Shown: in pieces, positions 1-5,755 of the stretch
Numbering within the stretch: position 1 is the first letter of the stretch
Layout: each line of letters starts with the position of its first letter
Program-made: the position numbers and the translations under genes
The notes under the pieces: model-generated
The model's database searches: none
What the model was told of the DNA's origin: nothing
Seen by the model: only the letters and a program-made list of their open reading frames with translations
DNA from: PVC group bacterium
GTDB lineage: Bacteria; Verrucomicrobiota; Kiritimatiellia; CAIKKV01; PXCX01
DNA length: 6,671 nucleotides
Direction of reading: 5' to 3'
NCBI GenBank assembly: GCA_003567575.1
Contig: PWZG01000200.1
Location: 1 to 6,671, forward strand

Positions 1-152
1 AAAATGACCACCGAGTTAAGACTGGCCCGCGCGAGCATGGCCGTAAAACTCTGCCGTTCCATATTCCGGCGTAAAGGCTCCAGAATCACGAACATCGCAA
101 ACGGATTAAGCATGACGAAAAAGGCAATACTTGTTGACAACATATCCTGCAT
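1..152 (-). CDS. MarC-family integral membrane protein, N-terminal fragment (cut by window edge)
   Basis: Only the first 50 codons are visible; the gene runs off the left edge. The reading frame opens with ATG at 152-150, directly after an in-frame TGA, so the start must be here or at a later ATG such as 143-141. The fragment is hydrophobic at residues 5-25 and contains the phrase FFVMLNPFAMFVIL (11-24). A first transmembrane helix carrying an Asn-Pro pair is typical of the MarC/UPF0056 family of multi-pass inner-membrane proteins. Despite the historical name (multiple antibiotic resistance), their function is unsettled. A basic stretch (LRRNMERQ) follows, as expected for a cytoplasmic loop. 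The Shine-Dalgarno sequence is weak. The gene follows argH after about 100 bp and may be the distal member of the same operon. The family call rests on a short fragment. Confidence 0.62.
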   Translation of the reverse strand, partial: MQDMLSTSIAFFVMLNPFAMFVILEPLRRNMERQSFTAMLARASLNSVVI

Positions 153-206
153 GGTTCACGTACTTTCAAAGGCAACCTGCGTTTCGCCTGCGCCGCGTTC
201 CTTGGC

Positions 207-244
207 TGCCTGCCTGTGACGGCATGGCCGACAATTGGCAGGCA
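207..244. repeat. Intergenic inverted repeat between argH and the MarC-like gene
   Basis: TGCCTGCC at 207-214 is perfectly complementary to GGCAGGCA at 237-244. The 22-base loop itself contains GGC-ATG-GCC at 221-229. The structure starts 9 bases downstream of the argH stop codon, where a terminator or mRNA-stabilising hairpin would be expected, but no T-run follows on the minus strand, so a canonical intrinsic terminator is not supported. Confidence 0.45.
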
Positions 245-252
245 AGGTCACT

Positions 253-1716
253 TCAGGCATGCGGCAGCAACTGTTGCATCAGACGCCGCAACCGTTGTTC
301 GGTGGAGGCAACCCAACGGCGGGTGGCGACTATTTGCCGACTGTACCGGTTGAAATCCAGGCCGCCGGGCGCGCCCAGATGATTTTTGGCGACAATATTT
401 TCAAGCGGATCTCCGGCCTCGATGGTCTCGGGATGTTGCTTGACCCGGCGATAGGCGTCGCGAAACGGGATTCCCTGGCGCACCAGCAGCAAGGCGTGAT
501 CGGCGGCAAAAACCGCTGGTGTAAAAGCCGCCAGTAATCGTTCTCGATTGACAATTAACCGGGTGATCAGTGTCGTCATGATTTGCAGCGAGCTATCGGT
601 TATTTGCAGTCCTTCAAGCAAAGGTTCCTTGGTTTCCTGCACATCCCGGTTGTAACCGGCGGGCAAGGCCCGCAACAGTTCGGTCGTTCCGAACGCGTGC
701 CCAAGCAAGCGTGCGGCCCGGGCGCGAAGCAGTTCAAGGACGTCGGGATTGTTTTTCTGCGGCATGATACTGCTTCCGGTTCCCAATTCCGGGGGGAACC
801 GGAAATATCCGAATTCCGGCATCGAAAACAGAATCATATCCTGAGCCAGCCGCGACAAGGTCAACATCACCTGGCCGAGCGCATTAAGAATGCGGGCTTC
901 GTTTTTTCCGCGCGCATGCACGGCATAAAGTACATTGTGAACGGGAGCATCGAATCCGAGCAAACGCGACGTGAGATTTCTATCGATAGGCAACGGTACG
1001 CCGTATCCGGCCGCCGCGCCCAGCGGACAACGGTTATTAAGATCGTACACATGACGTAAGGATTCGAGATTCTCCGCCATTTCCTCGACATAAGCCGTCG
1101 CCCACAACGCGACGGACGACGGCATGGCGGGTTGTAAATGGCTGCGGCCGACCATGGGAACGTCTCGATGTTTACGGGCGAAAACCAGCAGGGCATTCAT
1201 GAAGTCGGCAGCGTAGCGCGAAACATTCAGCAGTCTATCGCGGGCATGCAAGCGCAAGTCCAGCGCTGACTGGTCGTTACGACTGCGTCCGGTATGGATA
1301 CGGCGTCCCAGCTCGCCGATGCGTCGGGGGAGATCCCGTTCGACGGCCATGTGAACATCCTGATCCGCCAGGCGGATGGTAAAGCGACCCTGTACGGCGC
1401 GCGCGGCAATATCGTCAAGTGCGTCAAGAACCTTTTGCAATTCGGCCGCATTAAAAAGCGGTGGCTGTACTGGCATTCGCGAAAGCATCACGGCATGCGC
1501 CGCCGATCCCATACAATCCGCGGTAACCAGGACATGATCGAGCTGTGCATCGCGACCGGCGGTATAATCCAGAACCTCCTGGGCAATCACGCCGACGGTC
1601 GTTTTCGATGGATCGGTCCTTTTTCGATTAACGGACACGTTATTTCGCGAATTGACGCGCTGGTTCGGTTTGCGGGCGGAACCGGTCTTTGAACGGGCTG
1701 ATTGTTTTCTTGTCAT
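253..1716 (-). CDS. argH: Argininosuccinate lyase, Bacteroidota/PVC-like form with a basic N-terminal extension
   Basis: ArgH splits argininosuccinate into arginine and fumarate, the last step of arginine synthesis; the enzyme is a cytoplasmic homotetramer of the fumarase/aspartase superfamily. Visible motifs in order: GSAAHAVML (70-78), HTGRSRNDQ (141-149), SHLQPAMP with the active-site histidine region (192-199), PLGAAAGYG (231-239) and the superfamily signature GSSIMPQKNNP (314-324), whose flexible loop carries the catalytic serine. At 487 residues it is slightly longer than the usual 450-470. The WGGRF motif near the N terminus of proteobacterial ArgH is absent. The first 38 residues are instead rich in Lys, Arg, Ser and Asn, and homology begins near EVLDYTAGRDAQLD (47-60), which resembles the Bacteroidota-type N terminus. 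The ATG overlaps the upstream stop codon as ATGA and has only a weak ribosome site, so translational coupling is likely. I found no better internal start. Confidence 0.95.
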   Translation of the reverse strand: MTRKQSARSKTGSARKPNQRVNSRNNVSVNRKRTDPSKTTVGVIAQEVLDYTAGRDAQLDHVLVTADCMGSAAHAVMLSRMPVQPPLFNAAELQKVLDALDDIAARAVQGRFTIRLADQDVHMAVERDLPRRIGELGRRIHTGRSRNDQSALDLRLHARDRLLNVSRYAADFMNALLVFARKHRDVPMVGRSHLQPAMPSSVALWATAYVEEMAENLESLRHVYDLNNRCPLGAAAGYGVPLPIDRNLTSRLLGFDAPVHNVLYAVHARGKNEARILNALGQVMLTLSRLAQDMILFSMPEFGYFRFPPELGTGSSIMPQKNNPDVLELLRARAARLLGHAFGTTELLRALPAGYNRDVQETKEPLLEGLQITDSSLQIMTTLITRLIVNRERLLAAFTPAVFAADHALLLVRQGIPFRDAYRRVKQHPETIEAGDPLENIVAKNHLGAPGGLDFNRYSRQIVATRRWVASTEQRLRRLMQQLLPHA

Positions 1717-3056
1717 GGCTTGTCGAATTCGTCTACGTATCGACGCAACCGCGACGGCGGCGGCGCATCCAACCCGTCGTCTTCGAGCCAGGCCGGGGGA
1801 TGATACAATTGATGTCGCGCTTCAAATAGACCCACGTACTGTTCACGTAAAGCGGCGAGCGTTTCCTGTTCTTCAAGATCGTTGAGAATGCGCCGGTAGT
1901 CGCGTCGCAACAAAAACCGCGGTCGCCTGCTATCCAGCGAGTGAATGAATGCGACGGCCCGGCCGATCAGCGCCTGATAATCCGATGGACCGCCCGCGGC
2001 CAATGCCGAGAGTTCATTCTGGCGGGAATGACTGAAAATCTCAATCCATGGTTCACGCCGCCAAGAAATCAGCACATCGAGTCCGTATTCTTCTTCAGAC
2101 ATTTCAAGGTTCGAAGGGATCCCCGAAACACCCGGCAACACCTGCAGTGCCTGCCGCAAACGGCCGTAACGTTCGACGGCGCCTATCGTGTCGCCGGCTG
2201 TAAACAAACGTTGCAGCGAAGCGACATAGGGTTCCCAGCCTTCGCCGGTATTGGGAGCTGACGCTTCAGGATTTAAGCGAGCCGGCGTTATCGGCCAACC
2301 CTCCGCCAAAAACGCGATCCAGCTCAGCAACGCATCCGAGGGTTGCGACCAATTGTCGGCGGCCGCCCAGGCGACCCACACACTGCTGACAGCATGTTTG
2401 AATCCGCGATAAGGCGGCAAATGACGCCATGTTAATATCTCGTCCATGCCCGGCAAATCGCCGCTACGCCATAAGTCGACAACCAACTGCTGGTTGCGTG
2501 TACGCAACGAGGGATAAAGATTCTGTGCCACGCCTACCGACAACCAATGCGGCGCGTTTTCCTCGTAAAACGTCCGGTCTTCCTCCGGCTGCGCCTCGAT
2601 AATCAACGCATCCAAAATCATGGCGCAGACAGCTTCGATAAATTGTTCCCCGTCAAGCGTCGATACGCGCTCGATGCGTAACCCCAAGTTTACCCGGTTA
2701 CCGCGGATATTCCGCCGGAATTGTATGGCTCCGGGCACGCCTTTTTCCCCTTCGGCATCGACGATAATGTCGAATACACGTTCAGCGGGTAGTTCGACGG
2801 CCGGTCTCCAGACTTTTCGGAAGCGAAGATAAACATCGTCCGCCCATCGTGACAACAGCAGCCGATCTCCGGGATCATCCGCGCTAACGAAAAACCGGCG
2901 TGATGGAGAACGTACTGTCGACGGCGTCCACTCGCCGTCATCACGGCCGTAACTTTCCGGCATAGCCGCGAGCTGTAGGACGGCAGCGAGTATAATATAA
3001 ACTCCGAGCCTGCCAAACAACGCATTGTCTCCTACGCTGGCAACGGGGATAAGCAT
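1713..3056 (-). CDS. Exported protein of unknown function, possibly a degenerate peptidase-like domain
   Basis: This 447-residue protein begins with a short polar stretch and a hydrophobic segment (about 16-32), followed by ESYGR. It looks like a signal peptide or a single N-terminal anchor, so the rest should lie outside the cytoplasm. The start is supported by AGGAAG ten bases upstream of the ATG. I do not recognise the family with certainty. Residues 95-180 recall the gluzincin 'peptidase MA-like' layout, where an HExxH helix precedes a phrase like WLxEGxA. Here the phrase reads HWLSVGVAQNL (170-180), with Val where the third zinc ligand Glu would be, and the helix before it (AVCAMILDALI, 142-152) has no HExxH. 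If related, it is therefore probably inactive as a metallopeptidase. The C-terminal third is helical, charged and ends in a proline-rich, acidic tail. The gene lies 15 bp after the zinc-ribbon gene and overlaps argH by 4 bp. Confidence 0.82.
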   Translation of the reverse strand: MLIPVASVGDNALFGRLGVYIILAAVLQLAAMPESYGRDDGEWTPSTVRSPSRRFFVSADDPGDRLLLSRWADDVYLRFRKVWRPAVELPAERVFDIIVDAEGEKGVPGAIQFRRNIRGNRVNLGLRIERVSTLDGEQFIEAVCAMILDALIIEAQPEEDRTFYEENAPHWLSVGVAQNLYPSLRTRNQQLVVDLWRSGDLPGMDEILTWRHLPPYRGFKHAVSSVWVAWAAADNWSQPSDALLSWIAFLAEGWPITPARLNPEASAPNTGEGWEPYVASLQRLFTAGDTIGAVERYGRLRQALQVLPGVSGIPSNLEMSEEEYGLDVLISWRREPWIEIFSHSRQNELSALAAGGPSDYQALIGRAVAFIHSLDSRRPRFLLRRDYRRILNDLEEQETLAALREQYVGLFEARHQLYHPPAWLEDDGLDAPPPSRLRRYVDEFDKP

Positions 3057-3071
3057 GTAAGCGTATCTTCC

Positions 3072-3767
3072 TTACGGCCTGAAAGCGGCCTTGATAAGAT
3101 TGGCTTCAAATTCCACCGCCGAAAGTTTTTGGAGCAATTCTTTTTCAGCGGTTGCATCCGCGAACACGGCTGCCATGAGGCGGTAAACGGGCGCCGCCAG
3201 TGGGCCGGGCAACGGAAGGCGCCCGATGGCTGCGCCGGTTGTCCGGAAACCGTCTTCGTGCGGAACACAGCGTATCTCGTAGGAGTATGGCAACGGCCCG
3301 ATATCGTAATCAAAAACCGTCCATTCCAAGTCTTCGACAACTCTAATGATCATCAATCCCGGATTCACCTCGGCCGATATAGACTTTACCCCGGCGCCGA
3401 AGTATATGGTCAGATAATCATTGACATCACCAGCCTCGAAAGTGACGCTTGTTTCCGCGCCGATATCCAACGCGTTTTTAACGCCGGCCAACGGGCCACG
3501 CACTCTGTAGGCGCCTGTCCGCGCGCCGGCTGCCCGGGTTTCCTGAAATGGTGCGCGCGCCCACAAGGCCAAGCCCGCCGCGACGGCCACGGCGACCAGC
3601 AATAATAAGACCAGCCGTTTCACTATTTTACCAACCGATACCGCGCTACGCTCGCGAGAAACACGTTCCCTGGACATCTGTGACATATCCAGCTTTTTGC
3701 CGCAACTGCCGCAGAAAATGCGTCCTAACTCGTTATCATGTCCACATGCTTGACAATTAATCTTCAT
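3072..3767 (-). CDS. Zinc-ribbon, single-pass membrane protein of unknown function
   Basis: The first 25 residues form a zinc ribbon: Cys5-x2-Cys8, ten residues, then Cys19-x2-Cys22, in the usual context NCQACG...FCGSCGKKL. A basic linker (32-51, several Arg and Lys) leads to one hydrophobic segment, residues 51-70 (LVLLLLVAVAVAAGLALW). The remaining 160 residues look like a soluble domain with beta-strand character. The positive-inside rule places the ribbon in the cytoplasm and the C-terminal domain in the periplasm. Proteins with this zinc-ribbon/TM/variable-domain plan are common and mostly uncharacterised; the C-terminal domain here matches nothing I can name. A GGAG lies ten bases before the ATG, overlapping the end of the FmdB gene, whose stop is only 7 bp upstream. 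The gene is probably co-transcribed with FmdB, the exported protein and argH. Confidence 0.88.
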   Translation of the reverse strand: MKINCQACGHDNELGRIFCGSCGKKLDMSQMSRERVSRERSAVSVGKIVKRLVLLLLVAVAVAAGLALWARAPFQETRAAGARTGAYRVRGPLAGVKNALDIGAETSVTFEAGDVNDYLTIYFGAGVKSISAEVNPGLMIIRVVEDLEWTVFDYDIGPLPYSYEIRCVPHEDGFRTTGAAIGRLPLPGPLAAPVYRLMAAVFADATAEKELLQKLSAVEFEANLIKAAFRP

Positions 3768-3774
3768 AAACTTT

Positions 3775-4101
3775 TCACTCCGCTTTCGATGATTGCGCTT
3801 TCTTCGGCGCCTTCGTTTTTTCCGGTTTGCTTACGGCCGCATCCTTCTTTTTTACATCGCTCGCGCCTTTGTCGCCGCTTGCATCCGAATGCTCGGCCTT
3901 ACGCGCTTTATGGTAACTTTCGTTGCGATAATCCGTAATATAGAATCCGCTTCCCTTAAACAACAGGCCGGCGCCGCTACCAATCATGCGGCGTACTTTA
4001 CCCCTGCATTTGGGACACCGTTGCAACGGTGTATCGGTCATACTTTGGAAACGTTCAAAAACATGTTTACAACGATTACACTCGTATTCGTATGTCGGCA
4101 T
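3775..4101 (-). CDS. FmdB-family zinc-ribbon protein with a lysine-rich tail
   Basis: The 108-residue product opens with MPTYEYECNRC, the hallmark of the FmdB putative regulatory protein family. One zinc ribbon is visible: Cys8-x2-Cys11 and Cys29-x2-Cys32. It is followed by the conserved phrase GLLFKGSGFYITDYR (45-59). From about residue 63 on the protein is a low-complexity tail of Lys, Ala, Ser and Asp, likely disordered. The family is named after a gene beside formamide/acetamide use genes in Methylophilus; its molecular role is unknown. I chose the ATG at 4101 because GGAGG lies nine bases before it and the family motif begins exactly there. A start ten codons upstream (4131) would add a non-conserved, basic leader. 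No convincing sigma70 promoter was found in the AT-rich 40 bases upstream. It is the first gene of the argH-side cluster. Confidence 0.93.
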   Translation of the reverse strand: MPTYEYECNRCKHVFERFQSMTDTPLQRCPKCRGKVRRMIGSGAGLLFKGSGFYITDYRNESYHKARKAEHSDASGDKGASDVKKKDAAVSKPEKTKAPKKAQSSKAE

Positions 4102-4228
4102 GCGGCAAAACCTCCGGATCGTTATAATCAATAGTCAATAAAATAAGGCGCCTGGGGGCACACTCATGAATGCACAATATGTATAACGCCCCAACCGCCT
4201 ATTGTCAATCACCAATCCAGCGTGGCAG

Positions 4229-4244
4229 CGGCGAAGAATCGCCG
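4229..4244. repeat. Short perfect hairpin (CGGCGA / TCGCCG)
   Basis: CGGCGA at 4229-4234 pairs with TCGCCG at 4239-4244 around an AGAA loop. It ends two bases before the GTGTCGG heptamer array. No T-run follows on either strand, so it is not a standard terminator. Confidence 0.5.
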
Positions 4245-4246
4245 GG

Positions 4247-4273
4247 GTGTCGGGTGGCGGGTGTCGGGTGTCG
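4247..4273 (+). repeat. Heptamer tandem array, unit GTGTCGG
   Basis: Nearly four consecutive 7-base units read GTGTCGG, GTGGCGG, GTGTCGG and GTGTCG. One substitution occurs in the second unit and the fourth lacks its last base. It is non-coding by all appearances. A second and third heptamer array of related sequence occur in this window. Confidence 0.85.
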
Positions 4274-4395
4274 TTTGAAGCTGGCGCTACGTGGGGACAA
4301 ATCGGCGGTTGGCATTGACTGCCTGGCTTTGCACTATTGTCAACGGCTACGAGATCAGCGCCAGCAATTCTCATTTTGGGCTCGGTACGGTTCTC

Positions 4396-4415
4396 GGACG
4401 ACACGGAGGTCGTCC
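4396..4415. repeat. Perfect 7-bp hairpin (GGACGAC / GTCGTCC)
   Basis: GGACGAC at 4396-4402 is perfectly complementary to GTCGTCC at 4409-4415, with loop ACGGAG. The right arm continues into CCTCCA, which can alternatively pair with the GGAGG spanning the loop, so two competing folds are possible. It lies mid-way through the gene-free region and has no adjacent T-run. It could be a dispersed repeat unit; no second copy is in this window. Confidence 0.55.
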
Positions 4416-4482
4416 CTCCATAGACATAAATCCGCCGTTTTACAACATGTTGGAGGGTCTCAATCTCCCGGTAACGCTTCCA

Positions 4483-4503
4483 CCCACAACCTACAACCAA
4501 CAA
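4483..4503 (-). repeat. Heptamer tandem array, unit TTGTAGG on the minus strand
   Basis: Three consecutive 7-base units on the plus strand read CCCACAA, CCTACAA and CCAACAA. On the minus strand these are TTGTTGG, TTGTAGG and TTGTGGG. Only the fifth base varies. The array sits inside a non-coding region. Confidence 0.75.
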
Positions 4504-4577
4504 TGTCACGTCCTGATCTCCGTTTGTCACATCTTTGCCATAAACCTTTGGCAGCCAACGCTCTTCACGCAGCACCA

Positions 4578-4618
4578 TCGGAGTAGTTCCCGGCAAAGGT
4601 AACGTCGGAGTTAGTTCC
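4578..4618. repeat. Direct repeat pair TCGGAGTAGTTCC / TCGGAGTTAGTTCC
   Basis: The 13-base string at 4578-4590 recurs at 4605-4618 with one inserted T. The starts are 27 bases apart. The second copy runs into the left arm of the 15-bp inverted repeat. The function is unknown; a protein-binding pair or a relic of duplication are both possible. Confidence 0.5.
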
Positions 4619-4659
4619 GTTTTTCAAAACCATAGCGAAGCGGCGGTTTTGAAATACGG
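4617..4659. repeat. 15-bp inverted repeat downstream of the DUF488 pair
   Basis: CCGTTTTTCAAAACC at 4617-4631 pairs with GGTTTTGAAATACGG at 4645-4659, 14 of 15 positions complementary, around a 13-base loop. The loop contains GCGAAGC (4635-4641), a sequence known to form an unusually stable mini-hairpin in DNA. The structure begins 28 bases after the stop codon of the last gene in the DuOB-DUF488 operon, so it is well placed as a transcript end or stabilising stem. No T-run follows on the minus strand, so intrinsic termination is not certain. Confidence 0.6.
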
Positions 4660-4687
4660 TTCAGGATGTTGTTCGGTGCGTCTTTCC

Positions 4688-5128
4688 TTATAGATGCTTT
4701 ATGCAAAGTCCCGAGACATGCTCTTGCAGGTACTCTGCTACAAGTCGGCGGTGGCAGTGCTCCGGTGTTGGTTCGCTGCACAAAAGGCACCCATAATCTA
4801 ATAATTCCGGTGTTAGGGTTGTCTCAATACGGCGAGATCGAATAAGTGGCAGAAACTGCTCAACGTATGTTTCCCATGATCCGCCGTTCTTCTTGTATGC
4901 GTCCAGAATGGCATCTGTCGGCGCGCATTGTGAGAGGTGATGGTAGTCCGCTTTACATATTTCGCGTAAGAAGAAGCGCAGGTCATCACGCTTGGAGAAA
5001 CCGGCGAGTTGGGAAACGTTGTTCAAGCGAATGTCGAGGACTCGCTGTATCTTGGCGTTTTGCAACATGGTGAAAAACTTCTCGGCGTTCTTTTTCGTAA
5101 AACCAATGGTGAATAGTTGAATTGTCAT
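4688..5128 (-). CDS. DUF488 family protein, GFT-type (second paralogue)
   Basis: This 146-residue protein is a complete DUF488 domain of unknown biochemical function. It starts LFTIGFTKKNAEKFF (5-19), follows with DIRLNNVSQLAGFSKRDDL (32-50) and ends with the family's cysteine motif, LLCSEPTPEHCHRRL (115-129), i.e. Cys117-x-Glu119 and Cys125-His-Arg127. The first motif has GFT where its upstream paralogue has GHS, and the second has NNV where that one has SSP, so it belongs to a distinct subtype. The start is supported by GAGG seven bases upstream, which overlaps the TGA stop of the preceding DUF488 gene. The gap is 9 bp. Being last in the operon and so close, it is expected to be made together with the other two. 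The invariant Cys/His/Arg/Asp residues suggest a catalytic or nucleotide-binding site, but no reaction can be assigned. Confidence 0.93.
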   Translation of the reverse strand: MTIQLFTIGFTKKNAEKFFTMLQNAKIQRVLDIRLNNVSQLAGFSKRDDLRFFLREICKADYHHLSQCAPTDAILDAYKKNGGSWETYVEQFLPLIRSRRIETTLTPELLDYGCLLCSEPTPEHCHRRLVAEYLQEHVSGLCIKHL

Positions 5129-5137
5129 ATGTTATCC

Positions 5138-5752
5138 TCAGGCATGCACAAGGTCACGCGCTTGTTGGGCTTGTTCGTCCTCTTGGTAGGCGATCCGCTC
5201 GCCTTGTCTATCGTACGCATCTTCCACAAGTTCATCGGGCGTCTTAAATAAATCGATTGTTGCCATGCGGAGAGAAACCATGAGGCGACGTTCCAAATCG
5301 CGGTTGTCCTCCAATTCTCCATCTTCAAGAATGTGCTTGATGATAACATCCTGTGCGCGAAGATGGCGGCAAACGAGAATCGTTCTGTGGCATTGAATCG
5401 GATCCTTCTCCACGCACATCAACGCGAGCTTGAAACGGGTCGAACCTTTTCGCACACGCTCAAGCCCCTCCTGAAAGTAGTCCGTCTGGCCGAGTCGGGC
5501 AAAGTCAATCTTTCCATTCCGGTAGCACACGGGGTCATTTGGCCGTGCACCAAGGTAATTGCCGAGGAATACATAAGCGATCTGACTTTTTGCCAATAGT
5601 GCAGCCAGCTCGGTCTTGTTGAATTGAGAAGCAAATCGGCTGTAGGGGGAAGAACGCACATCTGCAATTGCATTGATGCCATGCAAACGCAAGAGACGAA
5701 GAAGTGTGTCAGGCGTGTGATTCGAGTGACCGACTGTGTAAATAGTTTTCAT
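5138..5752 (-). CDS. DUF488 family protein, GHSN-type with a helical C-terminal extension
   Basis: This 204-residue protein carries the classic DUF488 motifs: YTVGHSN (5-11), DVRSSPYSRF (31-40), NYLGARP (65-71) and MCVEKDPIQCHR (112-123), the last giving Cys113-x-Glu115 and Cys121-His-Arg123. The domain ends near residue 140. The remaining 60 residues are charged and probably helical, with a Gln/Glu-rich stretch (EDEQAQQARD) absent from the shorter paralogue. The start is fixed by the N-terminal motif. The ATG lies only 3 bp after the upstream gene's TGA, with GAGGA immediately before it. That is too close for an efficient independent ribosome site, so reinitiation by the ribosome leaving the DuOB-like gene is likely. 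Its enzymatic activity is unknown. Pairing with a second, divergent DUF488 gene suggests a heteromeric complex or two steps of one reaction, which is inference. Confidence 0.94.
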   Translation of the reverse strand: MKTIYTVGHSNHTPDTLLRLLRLHGINAIADVRSSPYSRFASQFNKTELAALLAKSQIAYVFLGNYLGARPNDPVCYRNGKIDFARLGQTDYFQEGLERVRKGSTRFKLALMCVEKDPIQCHRTILVCRHLRAQDVIIKHILEDGELEDNRDLERRLMVSLRMATIDLFKTPDELVEDAYDRQGERIAYQEDEQAQQARDLVHA

Positions 5753-5755
5753 TCC

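Larger units (their letters stand above)
4102..4687. other. Gene-free intergenic region carrying heptamer repeats and hairpins
   Basis: About 590 bases separate the FmdB gene from the second DUF488 gene. Open frames exist on both strands (for example 4135-4596 on the minus strand), but their translations have no recognisable motifs, run straight through the repeats and lack good ribosome sites. The stretch holds two heptamer arrays, three hairpins or inverted repeats and one direct-repeat pair, listed separately. The 40 bases next to the FmdB gene are AT-rich and presumably hold its promoter, though no well-spaced -35/-10 pair stands out. No tRNA-like cloverleaf was apparent by eye. Confidence 0.7.

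Noticed and set aside
583..1059. A 158-codon plus-strand frame
   Set aside because: It lies entirely opposite the clearly recognisable argH gene and is its antisense shadow.
3129..3605. A 158-codon plus-strand frame
   Set aside because: It is antisense to the membrane zinc-ribbon gene, which has an intact zinc ribbon, membrane segment and ribosome site.
4102..4131. An upstream start adding ten residues to the FmdB-family protein
   Set aside because: MPTYEYEC is the family N terminus and has GGAGG nine bases upstream; the extra residues would be translated from the ribosome site itself.
4101..4150. A promoter for the FmdB gene (TATAAC with TTGACT nearby)
   Set aside because: The two boxes are only six bases apart, and no -35 box lies at the expected 16-18 bases, so I did not call it.
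4135..4596. A 153-codon open frame on the minus strand in the intergenic region
   Set aside because: Its translation has no recognisable motif, passes through both heptamer arrays and a hairpin, and ends in low-complexity sequence. Other frames of similar length lie opposite it, as expected for GC-rich non-coding DNA.
4170..4602. Plus-strand frames of 138 and 103 codons in the same region
   Set aside because: They overlap each other and the minus-strand frame, translate repeats, and lack ribosome-binding sites and family motifs.
4688..5752. The two DUF488 genes as a toxin-antitoxin pair
   Set aside because: Both are full domain proteins of the same family with intact motifs; neither resembles a small DNA-binding antitoxin.
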